From Vitellaria paradoxa (Eukaryota; Streptophyta; Magnoliopsida; Ericales; Sapotaceae), in the NCBI GenBank assembly GCA_019916065.1, contig CM034234.1:15048520-15112519 (forward strand): a stretch of DNA of 64,000 bases. The letters run 5' to 3'. Below the pieces are notes generated by a model, which was not told the origin of the DNA, did not search any database, and worked only from the letters and a program-made list of their open reading frames with translations. Every line of letters begins with the position of its first letter. Position 1 is the stretch's first letter. Shown piece after piece: positions 22,085 through 33,178 of this stretch. Both the position numbers and the translations under genes were made by a program.

Positions 22085-25000
22085 CCCCCGCAGATACATA
22101 CACATATACATATATACCTGGTTCATCTTCTTTACTTCCTTTCCGCGATTCGAGCCATCAGATTTCCCTTGCTTCTTTCCCTCTGAGTTTTCATCTTCGC
22201 GAGCCTTCATCCTTCCCGTCGTTCTTCGTTCCTGGTGAGTTAATCCCTTTTGTTTCAAATCTTCCGTTATGGGTAGACTCGCAAACGAGCTAAGCTCTGA
22301 GGAAAAATTAGGGTTTCAAGGAGAAATACCAAATTCCTCAGAACGTAGGTATTAGGCTCGCCGAACAAGGCGAGCGCGAAACAGGGGAATTCCCCATAGT
22401 GGCAATCACCGAAGTGGCCTTAGGTTCCCCCTGCACCCTTTCCTTCGCTCTATGATGAGCATTCTAGACCTTGGCCCTAGGAACCTCACCCACAACTTTT
22501 ATAGAATTGTAATGGGGTAATAGAAATAAATAGGCGATACGGATTCCACATATCCGAGTGGGATTTTCTTTACTGTTACTCTATCTAGAAGGTGAGGAAG
22601 GATGAGAACAGGTGGTACCTAAAATCCCGACCAGAAAAGGCCTTGGTCCACACGCTGCCTGACACGATTAAGTCAGAAAGTGACCTGTGCGTCGTCACAG
22701 GTCACTGGACACACGATCCAGACGAAGATCGTTATCCAATCGTCCCTCGGGTTTCTTTGGGCCCAGGTTGGTTGATTTCAAATGCTACCAGTTCTTATTC
22801 TTCTTCAGCATTTTATCTTCTCTTTTAAGTATGCTAACTGTTGATTTAATATCTGTGCAGCCGTCCAATCAAAGAAGATCTGGGCTACTGGTCTTCGTGC
22901 TGACAAGGATCATCTCAAGGAGGTGTTCAAATTCCTTGGAGGTCCAGATCTTTATCCATTCGCCAGAGCGGTCCCAATTCTGTTCAACTTCATCCCTTCT
23001 CACCAGATGTTTATCGCCCCCCTCAAGGTTTTGCAACCTCGGAGGCTATCAGGCGTCTTCAGTGGTGGTTCCGGGCTTCTGCTGAAGGGAAAGAAAATTA
23101 CTACGCCTTACAGCATCCAGGGTGGACTCACCCCCTTCCGTTTGCTATTCTATTGGTTGCCGAGCAAATTCACGCCCCACAAGTAGCGATTCCTGAGCCT
23201 GCCGAGCAGCCAAGGAAGCGGAGATTCGTTCTTTTAGACGAGGAGGAGGAGGAAGAAGAAGAAGAAGTTGAAATACCCCCTGCTTTTGACTACTTTTCAG
23301 ATCTAGAAGGGGAAGAGGAAGAAGACATGGCCCCGAAGATTGACTACAAGAAGCTCGCTATGGCAAAGGCAAAGGGGCAAAGGGCCGAAGAGGCCCAGAA
23401 GAAGAAGGCCGACGAGCAAAAAGCTACCGGAAAGAGAAAGCTCGATGAGGGGAAAGCCCCTGCTCCTTCAACTGCCGACCAGATAATGAAAGTAAAAATG
23501 GAGAAAGGGAAGGAGCAGGAGGCAGCTCAAAAGAAACCTTCTGGTCCTCCTGAGCAGAAGAGGGCCAAGACACAATCTGCAGACACAACTCAAACGGCCG
23601 AGCAATCAAAACTGCCGAAGGAGGATGCTGCAAGGGGGGCAGCGCCTTCCAAGGTCGCACCACCCACCAAAGACGCACCACCAAAAATCTCCGAGCCACT
23701 ACCTACTCAACCGATTGGGCCCGTGCCTCTTGCTATCGAGTATCCGGCCAATCCAGTTCGAGACTCCCCTCCATTCGTTCCACAAATCCTTATTCCCAGC
23801 CTCGAGCACCCTCAAGGCCGACCCTTCACTGTCCAAGATACAGCCCTCAACCACGTCGAGGAGTATCTCAAGGGTATCCTCCCTCCTCGGGATGTTCATA
23901 ACACAAGAAAGAATAGAACGGAGGACATCCACAAGACTCTGATGAAGAACATCATCTCTGTAAGTACAATCATATTCCCTTGTGTGCATCCTTTCGTTAT
24001 TATGATTTTTCTAACTTTCTGTTCTTTCTACAGACTTCTCTCTACACGATGGAGTTGATTGCTCGGAGCCAAGCCTCCGAAGCCAGAGCCGAGCAGGATA
24101 GGTCAGACATAAAGGAGTTGAAAGCGAATGTGAGGACCTTGGAGAAGGAGAATAAGAGTCTCTAATCCAGCAATGACGCTCTGGCAAAAGAGAGAAGTCA
24201 ACTCCGAGATGATAATAAGGAGATCGAGCACCAACTTAACACTGCCTTTGGCCAAGTTGCAGGAAGCATAGCTCGTGTGCAATCTATGGATAAAATCCTA
24301 ACTCGTAAAGACGAAGAGCTGTTGGAGGTCAAGGGCAAACTCTCAAGGGCTGAGATTGAATTGTCCTCAACAAAGACTGGACAAGAATTACTCCCCAAGG
24401 AGTGGAGGCTTCCAGGGCCGAGCAAGGAAAATTGAAGCAAGAGCTTGCCAACCTTCGAGCAGAGCTTGTGCTGAAGACTCGGGCCCTGGAAGAGAAAGAA
24501 GCTACTCTCCGAGAAGCTGAGGAGAAGGTAAAGGCTGAAGTGGAGGCCCAGATCAACGACTGCGTGGATCAGATGAAGGATGCTCACAACGACTTCTTCC
24601 TTGAGGGTTGGGAGGCCGCAATGAAGAGGAACAATATCGATCACACCAACCCCATATACAAAGAGGTCCCTTATCCTGATCCAGAGCGCCCAATCCCCCA
24701 GTTCAGCTTTGAACGTCCACCTCAAACTCCCTCAATTCATACTGCCGAAGAAACAATTGACGAGGGGGAGGTTGAGGTGGATAGTGCCCAGAAGGACACC
24801 TCCCAGGCGCCTGAACGGATTGATCTGATCGTGGAGAGTGATCCCACTAAAGGGGAAGAGAAGTGAGCCTTCTTGTATTTTGTTTTACTTTTTTTTTTTT
24901 TTAATTCAGATGTAACAGTGTAAAACTTTTTGGCGCTAAATGAATGAAAATACTTTGGTTTCTTTCTAATCCTGCTTTATTTTTCTATGTCTTTGTCTCT

Positions 25001-25214
25001 TAGAATTGCTGATGAATTGATTGGGGAGTGCTTTAACTGGCTTGCTGACGAAATTGTAAGGAATGCAGCCGAGGAGTACCTTGACGTTTTTTCCCATGAG
25101 ATAGCTACAAACCCTTATAACAAATGCTAATGCCCCATCTTAGGTTTAGGATAGCCTCTTCGATTGACAGTTATGTAAAATATATTGTAACTGTACTCTG
25201 AAACTTTTAATAAA
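22085..25214 (+). CDS. spliced antisense gene of the Tat element (decayed)
   Basis: This multi-exon gene lies on the strand opposite gag-pol. Exon 1 is about 22269-22766, exon 2 22861-23959, exon 3 24034-24862, exon 4 25004-25130. All introns are GT-AG, and the codon phase is kept across each junction (Gly-Pro-|Ala-Val-Gln, Ile-Ser|Thr-Ser, Glu-Lys|Ile-Ala). Exon 1 contains LRFPLHPFLRSMMSILDLGP, like the 'putative gypsy type transposon' domain (PF04195-type). Exon 2 encodes an acidic stretch (EEEEEEEEEVE) and a Lys/Glu-rich linker. Exon 3 is a long coiled coil. Exon 4 adds 41 codons before TAA. AATAAA is at 25209. This copy has frameshifts in exon 1, near 23000-23060 and near 24400, and a TAA at 24163. 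An additional upstream exon or intron (donor at about 22233) is possible. Function is unknown; antisense ORFs are known in Tat elements such as Grande. Confidence 0.7.
22767..22860 (+). other. intron 1 of the antisense gene
   Basis: Donor cccag|gttggt, acceptor tctgtgcag. Phase 1 is kept: G plus CC gives Ala. The frame continues as VQSKKIWATGLRADKD. Confidence 0.75.
23960..24033 (+). other. intron 2 of the antisense gene
   Basis: Donor tct|gtaagt (consensus), acceptor tttctacag. Phase 0. It separates the Lys/Glu-rich exon from the coiled-coil exon. Confidence 0.85.
24863..25003 (+). other. intron 3 of the antisense gene
   Basis: Donor gagaa|gtgagc, acceptor ttgtctcttag. Splicing bypasses the TGA at 24864 and adds 41 open codons to a TAA at 25128-25130. 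Confidence 0.75.
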
Positions 25215-25679
25215 AGCTTTTGAATTGTCTCCTATTGGGAGTCTGTCTTTCTGTTTATATGTTTTATGCTTTATATTGAAGTATGTACCGCGAAAGGATT
25301 TGTACCGATTTGCCGAGCAACTATAACTCTTAACAGAAACACTTTAGACATCAGGTCTTTCAAGGGTAACAAGCTCATATAGGAATTTGCTTTCATCAAA
25401 TGACTTCAAGCTTTTGCTAAAGAGGCGATACTTTAATAAATCTCACATACCTCAATAAGTTCGGCTGTCCTCCAGCTTTCATATAATAACGGTGGTAACT
25501 ACCTTCTGACAAAACTTCACTTTTTAATCTCATACCGAGCATCGGAGAAGTGAATCTTTATGATACGAGGGCTTTTGCACAACAGCACCGAGCTTCTTCG
25601 AAATGTTTCTTTGTGTTGTTAGAACTTTTGCTTCTATTGTACCAACGCTAAGAAAACTGAGCGTGGCTTCTTTTCTTTT

Positions 25680-26400
25680 CCAATTAATAAACCAAGGAAT
25701 TGAATCTTGGCTTAAAAAAGCGTGTCTGGTCAATAAATAAACCAGGATTGGGCCAACATCAGAAATGATGTGGGTTCTTTCTGTACCAATGGTCGGCGGA
25801 CCGAGAAGGGCTTTCTTTTGACAATTTTTTTCAGAAAACTGAGGAATTGAATCTCAGTCTAAAGAGAACTTCCCGGTCAGTAAATAAACCAGGATTGTAC
25901 CAACGCTGGGCAAGCCGAGCGTGGCTTCTTTTGATAATTCTTTTCAAAAGACTGAGGAATTGAATCTCAGTCTAAAGAGAATTTCCTAGTCAGTAAATAA
26001 ACCAGGATTGTACCAACGCTGGGCAAGCCGAGCGTGGCTTCTTTGATAATTCTTTTCAGAAGACTAAGGAATTGAATCTCAGTCTAAAGAGAATTTCCTG
26101 GTCAGTAAATAAACCAGGATTGTACCAACACTGGGCAAGCCGAGCGTGGGTTCTTTTGATAATTTTTTCAGAAGACTAAGGAATTGAATCTCAGTCTAAA
26201 GAGAATTTCCTGGTCAGTAAATAAACCAGGATTGTACCAACGCTGGGCAAGCCGAGCGTGGCTTTTTTTGATAATTCTTTTCAGAAGACTGAGGAATTGA
26301 ATCTCAGTCTAAAGAGAATTTCCTGGTCATTAAATAAACCAAGAATGTACCAACATCGAAGGAGATGTGGCATTCTTTCGTACCAATGCTTGGCAAGCTG
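25680..26400 (-). repeat. 112-bp tandem repeat array
   Basis: The unit containing gtaaataaaccaggattgta and ccgagcgtggcttct repeats with starts at about 25881, 25993, 26105, 26217 and 26330, so the period is 112-113 bp. More degenerate units lie at 25735 and before. Tandem arrays in the 3' part of the internal region are common in Tat/Ogre elements. No coding potential is visible. Confidence 0.9.
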
Positions 26401-26553
26401 AGCATGGCTCTTTTCCATGCCACCACTTAAAGAGACGTGGCATCTTTTTGTTAAGCAGAGAGTGATCTCAAGCTTTTGAAATTGCTTTTGCTTGCAAAAG
26501 AATCGCTTTTCAATAAATGTACAAAGTCTTTAATCAACAAATGTACAGAAAAA

Positions 26554-29000
26554 TCAATGATAGTACAACTTTAGATGGGCTATATTCCACGGTCTTTTGA
26601 TTGGCTTTCCCTCCATGTCAATTAACTTGTAAGCGCCATTGCCGAGCACCTCCGAGACGAGGAATGGTCCTTCCCAATTAGCTCCAAGCTTTCCTTCAGT
26701 TTGATCTTTCCTGCTTCCCATCAATTTTCTCAACACCCAATCGCCAGTGCTGAATTCTCTATGTCTGACCCCTTTATTAAATTTCTTCCTTGTCTCTTGC
26801 TGGTAGTTGGCTAACCTTAGTGTTGCCAGTTCCCTTCTTTCATCGATTAGATCCAGGCTTATTCCCATAGCTTTATCATTCTTCCCTCTGTAAAATGATA
26901 GAGTTCTGATGCTCGAGAGGCCAACTTCCAAGGGTATGACGGCTTCAACACCGTAAGCCAGAGAGAAGGGAGATTCTCCGGTTGACCTTCTAGGGGTTGT
27001 TCGGTACGTCCACAGTACTGATGGCAATTCGTCCACCCATTTCCCTTTGGCCGCTTCCAGTCTTTTCTTGATCCCATTGAGAATGACTTTGTTCGTAGCT
27101 TCGGCTTGACCATTGCTCTGGGGGTAAGCTGGTGTAGAGTAAATATTCTTGATTCCATATCTAGAACAATATTTCCTAAATGGGGCACTGTCAAATTGCG
27201 TCCCATTGTTAGAAATAAGTGTCCTAGGGATGCCATACCTGGTAATGATGTTCTTCCAAATAAATCGAATGGTATCTGCATCTCTGATGTGAGCTAGGGG
27301 TTCTACTTCCACTCACTTAGTAAAGTAGTTGGTGCCGACTACTAAAACTTTCTATTTCCCGAAGCGGTAGGCAGGGGTCCCACAATGTCGAGTCCCCATT
27401 GAGCGAACGGCCAAGGGCTGGTAAGTGGACTGAGTTCTTGGGCTGGCTGGTGAGGTATGGGAGCGAACTTCTGGCACTTCTTGAATCTGCGAACATAGGC
27501 TTGAGTGTCATATCCCATCTTTGGCCACCAATACCCTTGAGTGATTGCTCGGTGCGCCAATGATCTGCCCCCAGTATGTGCTCCACAGACCCCTTCATGA
27601 AGCTCGTAGAGAAAGTCTTGCACTTTGTCAGGATGAACACAAAGAAGATAGGGGCCTGTGAATGACTTTTTGTATAACTTATGGTCAGGAGAGAGACAAA
27701 ACCTAGCGGCTTTTATTCTTAGCTTCTTTTCTTCTGTCTTGCCCTCGGGAAGTGCGCTGTCCTTCAGGTAAGCGATGATTGGATCCATCCAAGATAGGGC
27801 TAGGTCAGCGCACATTACCTCCTCATCTTTCGTTATGCTCGGCCTCTTTAGGACTTTCATAAAAACCTGATCAGTTAGCCTTATTCGGGAAGAGGCGGCC
27901 AGCGTTGCAAGCGCGTCAGCATGAGCATTATGATCCCTGCCAATGAGCTCCACGCTAGCTTTATTAAAGCCTTCAATTTTCTTTTTTGCCACTTCTAAAT
28001 ACTCCGCCATCTTCTCACTTCTAGCCATATACTCACCCTTCAGCTGGTTAGCAACCAACTGAGAGTCAGTCCTTATTACAACATCGTTTGCCATTAATCG
28101 CTGAGCAATGTCGAGCCCAGCCAGGAGAGCTTCATACTCTGCCTCATTATTAGTAACCTCGAACTCGAGCTTTATTGCATATTCTATCGAGACCCCTTCT
28201 GGTGTAGTCAGAACTATGCCCACGCCGCCTCTTTTTCTAGTTGAAGATCCGTCAACCTCGATTTGCCAAGGTTGTTCGGCCTCATCATGTTCGGCTGGGC
28301 CAGACTTTACTTCGACTTGCCTTACTTCTTTTGTTGGATCACAGGCTGGTACGGTAAATTCCGCTACAAAATCGGCCAGGACTTGAGCCTTTATTGCGGT
28401 TCTTGGGATGAACTTTATGTCAAATGCACCGAGGGAAACTGCCCATTTTGCCACCCGGCCAGACACATGAGCCCTCTTTAAAACATGGCCAATTGGCTGA
28501 TCGGTGACTACCTGAATGGTGTGTGCATGGAAGTAATGGGTTAACTTCCTGGATGCCATTATTAATGCCAAGGTCAGCTTCTCTAGGGGAAGGTATCTGG
28601 TCTCTGCCCCTTGCATGGTTTTGCTCACGTAGTAGATAGGATGCTGCTTCCCTTGTTCCTCTCTCAGTAAGACGGCACTGACTGCATGTTCTGAGACTGC
28701 CAGATATAGTTGCAAAATATCCCCCGGCTGCGGTGTTGATAATATCGGGACAGTTGTCAGATATTCTTTCAGCTTTTCCAGTGTCGCGTCTGCTTCAGCA
28801 TCCCATTGCATCTTGTTGGCCCCTTTGAGGAGTCTAAAGAATGGTCTGCACTTGTCGGATGACCTACTGATAAACCGATTGAGCGCCGCCACCATCCCTG
28901 TGAGCTTCTGGACCTTTTTTTAGTGCGTGGAGGAGAAACTGATTGGATGGCACGTATTTGATCGGGATCAGCCTCAATTCCCCTTCTGCTCACCAAGTGG
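26554..29000 (-). pseudogene. Tat pol: RNase H and integrase
   Basis: RNase H of RT type is at about 28895-28440 (TLEKLKEYLTTVPILSTP, YYVSKTMQGAETRYLPLEK). An archaeal-type RNase H follows at about 28270-27830 (NNEAEYEALLAGLDIAQRL, then RTDSQLVANQLKGEY). The integrase zinc domain is at about 27620-27490 (HEGVCGAHTGGRSLAHR, CQKFA). The integrase core is at 27420-26800 (W.LDIVGP, then GIPRTLISNNGTQFDS, AYPQSNGQAEATNK) and ends at 26554. A frameshift at about 28912-28922 lies in a run of A (minus strand). A second frameshift is at about 27340 and a TGG-to-TGA change lies near 27317. The core glutamate of the D,D-35-E triad is present (GQAE). It is dead as written but otherwise well preserved. 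Confidence 0.9.
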
Positions 29001-30400
29001 CCCAAAAATTTACCCGAGCCAACTCCAAAGGCGCACTTGGCAGCATTTAATTTTAACCTATACTGATCAAGGGTAGAGAAAATATACTGGAGATGTTGGA
29101 GATGAGTGTTCGGCTCCTTGCTTTTCACCACCATATCATCAATGTAGACCTTCATCATCTGTCCGAGGTCTTCTTTGAATATTTTCGTAACTAGCCGTTG
29201 ATAGGTGGCTCCAGCGTTCTTTAGTCCGAATGGCATAACTCTGTAACAGTATATGCCTCGAGGGGTTATGAAAGAAGTTTTCTCTTCATCGGGGCCGAAC
29301 ATGGGGATCTGGTGATATCCCCTATAAGCGTCGAGGAACGACATCCTGGAACATCCAGCGGTTGAGTCAACGAGTTGGTCGATCTTTGGCAGGGGGAATG
29401 GATCCTTCGGGCAGGCCTTATTCAGGTCTGTGTAGTCTACGCAGACTCTCCATTTCCCATTCTTCTTTTTGACCACGACTGTATTGGCCAACCATTCCGG
29501 GTATGAGACTTCCCGGATGGCCTCCGCCTCTAATAATCGGCCGACCTCCTCTATGACCGCCTCCGCATGCTGGAGAGCTGATCGCCTTGCCTTTTGTACC
29601 ACAGGTTTTACCCCCGGATTCACATTCAACCTATGAGTCATAATTTCGGGGGAAATACCTGGCATTTCATGGGGAGTCCAGGCGAACGTTCCAATATTTT
29701 TCAAGAGCATCTCCGTTAGCTCCAGTTTCTCCTCGGCGCTCAGGTTGGCGCCGATCAGGAAGAATTTATCATCCTCAGCCGGGCCAATCTGATATTTCTC
29801 CAGGTCCTCTATGGCTTTCCTCTGTGGATCACCACCGACATCATCGATCTTTGGCGCGTCCTCGGGTAGTTCCGCCAGTTGGACTTGTTCGGGGATAGTC
29901 TTGGATTTTAGGGCGGCAGAGAAGCACTTTTGGGAAGTATTTTGATCCCCAAAAATAGAAATCACTTCCCCACAATAGGGGAACTTCAGCACCTGGTGGT
30001 AGGTTGAGGGGACCGCCTTCAAAGCATGAATCCACGACCTTCCTACTATAGCATTGTAGGAAGAAGGGAAATTCACAACAGTGAACTCAACCTCTTGCTC
30101 CACCGGACCCACGCGGACAGGAATGACGACTCTGCTCAGAAGCTAGACAGGAGCAGAATTGAATCCTATGAGCGGGCATTCTACCGGTTCCAGATCTTCT
30201 TCAGTTAATCCGAGCTTCTTAAATAAGCTCAGGAACATGACTTTTGTTGAGCTTCCTGCATCTACCAGAATTCTTCTTACTTCTGAATCGAACATGCCCA
30301 GAGTGACCACCAGGGCTTCATTGTGCGGCAGTTGAACACCAGGATGCTCGTCTTCATGAAAAGTGATTTCCTCCATGGCGGCTTTCCTCGGGTGCTTGTT
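28905..30400 (-). pseudogene. Tat pol: protease and reverse transcriptase
   Basis: Protease has LVDAGSSTKVMFLSLFKKLG at about 30270-30210; the usual DSG/DGG triad is DAG here. A TAG at 30143-30145 interrupts an otherwise single frame. The linker and RT follow at 30112-28920. They include CVDYTDLNKACPKDPFPLP, the core SFLDAYRGYHQIPM, FGLKNAGATYQRLV and the catalytic VYIDDMVVKS (YIDD). The frame fails in an A-run at about 28915. This part of pol would copy element RNA in cytoplasmic particles. One stop and one frameshift are the only defects seen here. Confidence 0.9.
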
Positions 30401-32171
30401 CGGCTGACCCGCAACGCCCAAGATTTCTTTACTTGGTGGATTAGGGGCATGATTGATGACACTCTGGGGCCGCCGCTCCATATGGATTACGTGGATGACT
30501 GCAGGTCTTGGGACATCTCTACGTGCCCTGGCCCTTGGTGGGGGTTGAACCTCTTCGGCAGCCTCTTCCCCGGCGGTCTTTTCTCGTTGCCTCCTTGGCT
30601 CTCTGTCCTGTGGGGCTACTTCTCTAGTTCTACCCTCATCTACGAACTCTTTAAGGTGGCCTTCGCGCACCAATTCTTCCAGATGATGCCGCAACGATCG
30701 GCAGGCTCCGGTGCGATGCCCTTTGTCTTGATGATACGCGCAGTAATTCTTAGAATTCTCATTTTCAGGGAAGTCCGGCAGCTTTCCGGGCCATCTGAAA
30801 TATGGCCTATTTCTTATTTGAGGGAGGATCTTGAAGATCGGCTCCTTGAACACCGTATTGACCGCTTCAAAGATGGACTTCCCCTCATCAATGAATCGGC
30901 GGCCATCTCCCCGTCTTTTATCTCCTATCTGGTCCTGGGATCTCCTTTCTTTTTGCTCGGCCGGCTGTGTCTCGTCCTCCACCTTGGCGTACTTCTCAAT
31001 CCGGCACATAAGATCTGACATATTGGCGGCGGGCTTTTTGGTCAAGGAGAGCCACAGCCTATCCACCTTCCGCAACCCTAGTTTAAACGAGGTAACGGCC
31101 AATTGCTCGAGCATTCTCCTACCTCGTTGTAGAGCTCCAGGTAGCGGCGGGAATAATCTCTCAATGATTCCCCGGACTTTCTTTTCATCGTGAGGAAAAC
31201 GTCAGCGATTTTGGGCTGTTTTGTGTTAGCCAAAAACCGGGTGACGAACTCCTCTGCCAGTTGCTGCCAACACTGGATACTGCCAGGGGGCAGTTTATGG
31301 AACCACTGAAGCGCTGTATCCCCCAAACTGGAAGGGAATACTTTGCACATAAGGTGGTCGTTGCTGCTCCATAATGTCATGGCCTGCATGTAATGACGGT
31401 AGTGGGCCAGGGGGTCAGTTCTCCCATCATAGAGATTAAGCCTCGGAGTTTGGAATTTCTCCGGAGTCTCCGCGTCAATTATTTCATCGACGAATGGGGA
31501 GGCAGAGATCCGCCCCAGGGCTTTCCTTGCCATCATGCGTGTGCTCTGGCCCTGAGCACCCCATTCCTCTGCTTGCCTCCACTCATCTATCTTTGCCTTT
31601 CCTGCTTTCTTCCGCTTCAAAGTTAGCTCTTCTTGGTCCGAGCTATCCGCTTCTTCTGAGTGTGCCTCCAGCACCTTTTTCGAGGAACTCCTTTGGTGAT
31701 GTGCTTCGGTGGGTACGTCAGCATCAGATTTCGCGTCACGTTTCGCAACGGATTTAGCATGGCGCGAGCCCTTTCTAGAAGGAGAGACATCACGTTGCGA
31801 GCGAGAACGCACTCATTTTGTTCATGGGTGTCCCCGTCATCCTCATCAGTGGGGTCCTCGTAAAGAGCATCGTAACTTTCATCAGATTCTGAGTCAGATC
31901 GATCAGAATCAGCTGCATGGCTAGCAGTGGATTTTTCCTTTTCCCTACTTAATTTCAGCAAGATCTCCTCCAGCTCTGCCTGCTTTTCACTGGCCTTAGC
32001 CATCAGCTCCTCTCTCCGTTTCAGTACCTTAGGATCCTCCATTTTTCTTCTCCGGGCATGCTCCAGACCTGGGGTCCGGATAACCAGCGCACTCCCTTTA
32101 GTTTTGGCAGGAGTGGAACCGTCCCCTGCCCGTGGAGATGGTGGTGGAGTAGTGTTTCTTCCCGAAGTCAT
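30400..32171 (-). pseudogene. Tat gag
   Basis: The most likely start is the ATG at 32171 (MTSGRNTTPPPSPRAG), 98 bp after the LTR. Residues 40-100 are a charged coiled coil (RREELMAKASEKQAELEEIL), followed by an acidic SDRSDSESDES stretch. The capsid core is at about 31510-31130 (PRLNLYDGRTDPLAHYRHYM, ALQWFHKLPPGSIQCWQQL, GESLRDYSRRYLELYNEVG). It continues at 31114-30970 in another frame (KVDRLWLSLTKKPAANMSDL). The zinc-knuckle-like CAYHQDKGHRTGAC lies at about 30740. Frameshifts near 31810-31630 and near 31125 break it. Gag forms the virus-like particle and is fused to pol in this lineage. Confidence 0.88.
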
Positions 32172-32249
32172 TATGTGGACAAGTACTAGAGACTTGACAA
32201 AGGAACAAGAAAAAAGCTGGTGAACAACAATACTGGGCTAAACAACGAG

Positions 32250-32268
32250 CCCTACGGTGGGCGCCAAA
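32250..32268 (-). promoter_or_regulatory. primer binding site of the Tat element
   Basis: On the minus strand, tttggcgcccaccgtaggg directly follows the 5' LTR end (GCCGAACA). This position and the TGGCGCC core are those of tRNA primer sites in Gypsy Tat/Athila elements. The tRNA species was not determined. Confidence 0.75.
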
Positions 32269-33173
32269 TGTTCGGCAGCAAAAATTATCACCGGAACTGC
32301 TGACCACGCCAACCGGAAATGCAATCGCCGACCTGTCGAACAAAAACAGAAAGAAAGGTGACGGTCGGAGAAGAGGTCTTTGGCCAGAAAACCCTCCGAT
32401 GCTTAAGTCAGCAAGTCGCTTAAAGAAGGAAACTTTTAGGGAACAAATGAGTAAAAGCTTAAGTTGGCAATAGTCAGCTTACCTCTGTGGTTCAGTAGAA
32501 TATCCTATTTATAGTAGTCCGAGTAATGATTAAAGCATACCTGCGACTTGACGTTACGCACACTGTTGTGTCCCTCTTTTCCATCCTTGTTTTAAATACT
32601 CTTCCCCTTCATTTAATGCCTCAAACCCCTCATTTAATACACCATGCCTCTCATTTAATGCTTCTGGCGACTTAACACGGCATTACAACCAGAATTTCAG
32701 GGTCAGATTGTCTTCCTGTCACATCAGCCAACAACTCGTGACGAGATAGACCGATTTAGTTACTTCCTCAGAGACAAATACCCAGTTCAGTCTTAACTAT
32801 GGTGCATTTATGGTCACGAGCCCTCTTTAAAGACTGTGGGTCCTAGGTTCAACATTTACTAGCCGCCAATGGATAGTCCGAGCAAACTAGTTATCAAGAT
32901 CATCGGCTATAGCCACGTAGCAATACACTGCTCATTGATGCTAAGGTTCAGGGTACTCTTTGGAACACTAACTTTGAGTCATGTGTTCACGTATAACACT
33001 CACGTGGAACTCTCGTGCCATTAATCAGTTATTTGGCAGGACGCCACGTGTCACGACGGAACGTGCTCGGCAAATGACTATGTGGCTCACACGAGTATGC
33101 TCGGCACTGGGCCACGTGGCGCCAGACTACACTTGTTCGGCACAAGTACAGCTTAGTATTATTTTGCCCAACA
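32269..33173 (-). repeat. 5' LTR of the Tat element
   Basis: 905 bp. It differs from the 3' LTR at roughly 25 positions, almost all C/T or G/A. The minus-strand TATA-like box tactataaatagg is near 32508. Confidence 0.95.
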
Positions 33174-33178
33174 CTTGA

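Larger units (their letters stand above)
20863..33173 (-). mobile_element. Tat-type Gypsy element, 12.3 kb, TSD CTTGA
   Basis: The element has two 904-905 bp LTRs and is flanked by cttga on both sides (20858-20862 and 33174-33178). On the minus strand the order is 5' LTR, primer site, gag, protease, RT, RNase H, integrase, tandem repeats, then an antisense gene and the 3' LTR. A second archaeal-type RNase H fold (EVDGSSTRKRGGVGIVL) and an antisense ORF between integrase and the 3' LTR are known traits of the Tat lineage. Gag-pol has at least four frameshifts and two stops, so this copy is defective. The LTRs differ by roughly 25 bases, nearly all transitions, indicating a fairly recent insertion. 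Confidence 0.93.

Noticed and set aside
22003..22293. 96-codon frame before exon 1 of the antisense gene
   Set aside because: It crosses a likely leader region with a donor-like site; the domain-like frame begins later, so this is probably untranslated leader.
24198..24725. 175-codon minus-strand frame opposite the coiled-coil exon
   Set aside because: It is a shadow of the coiled-coil coding exon on the plus strand; Ser/Leu-rich composition is expected from the complement.
25680..26400. CRISPR-like array
   Set aside because: Units are adjacent 112-bp repeats without unique spacers, in a plant retrotransposon.
30323..31193. Plus-strand frames opposite gag (231 and 120 codons)
   Set aside because: Complement of well-supported gag coding sequence with no motifs of their own.
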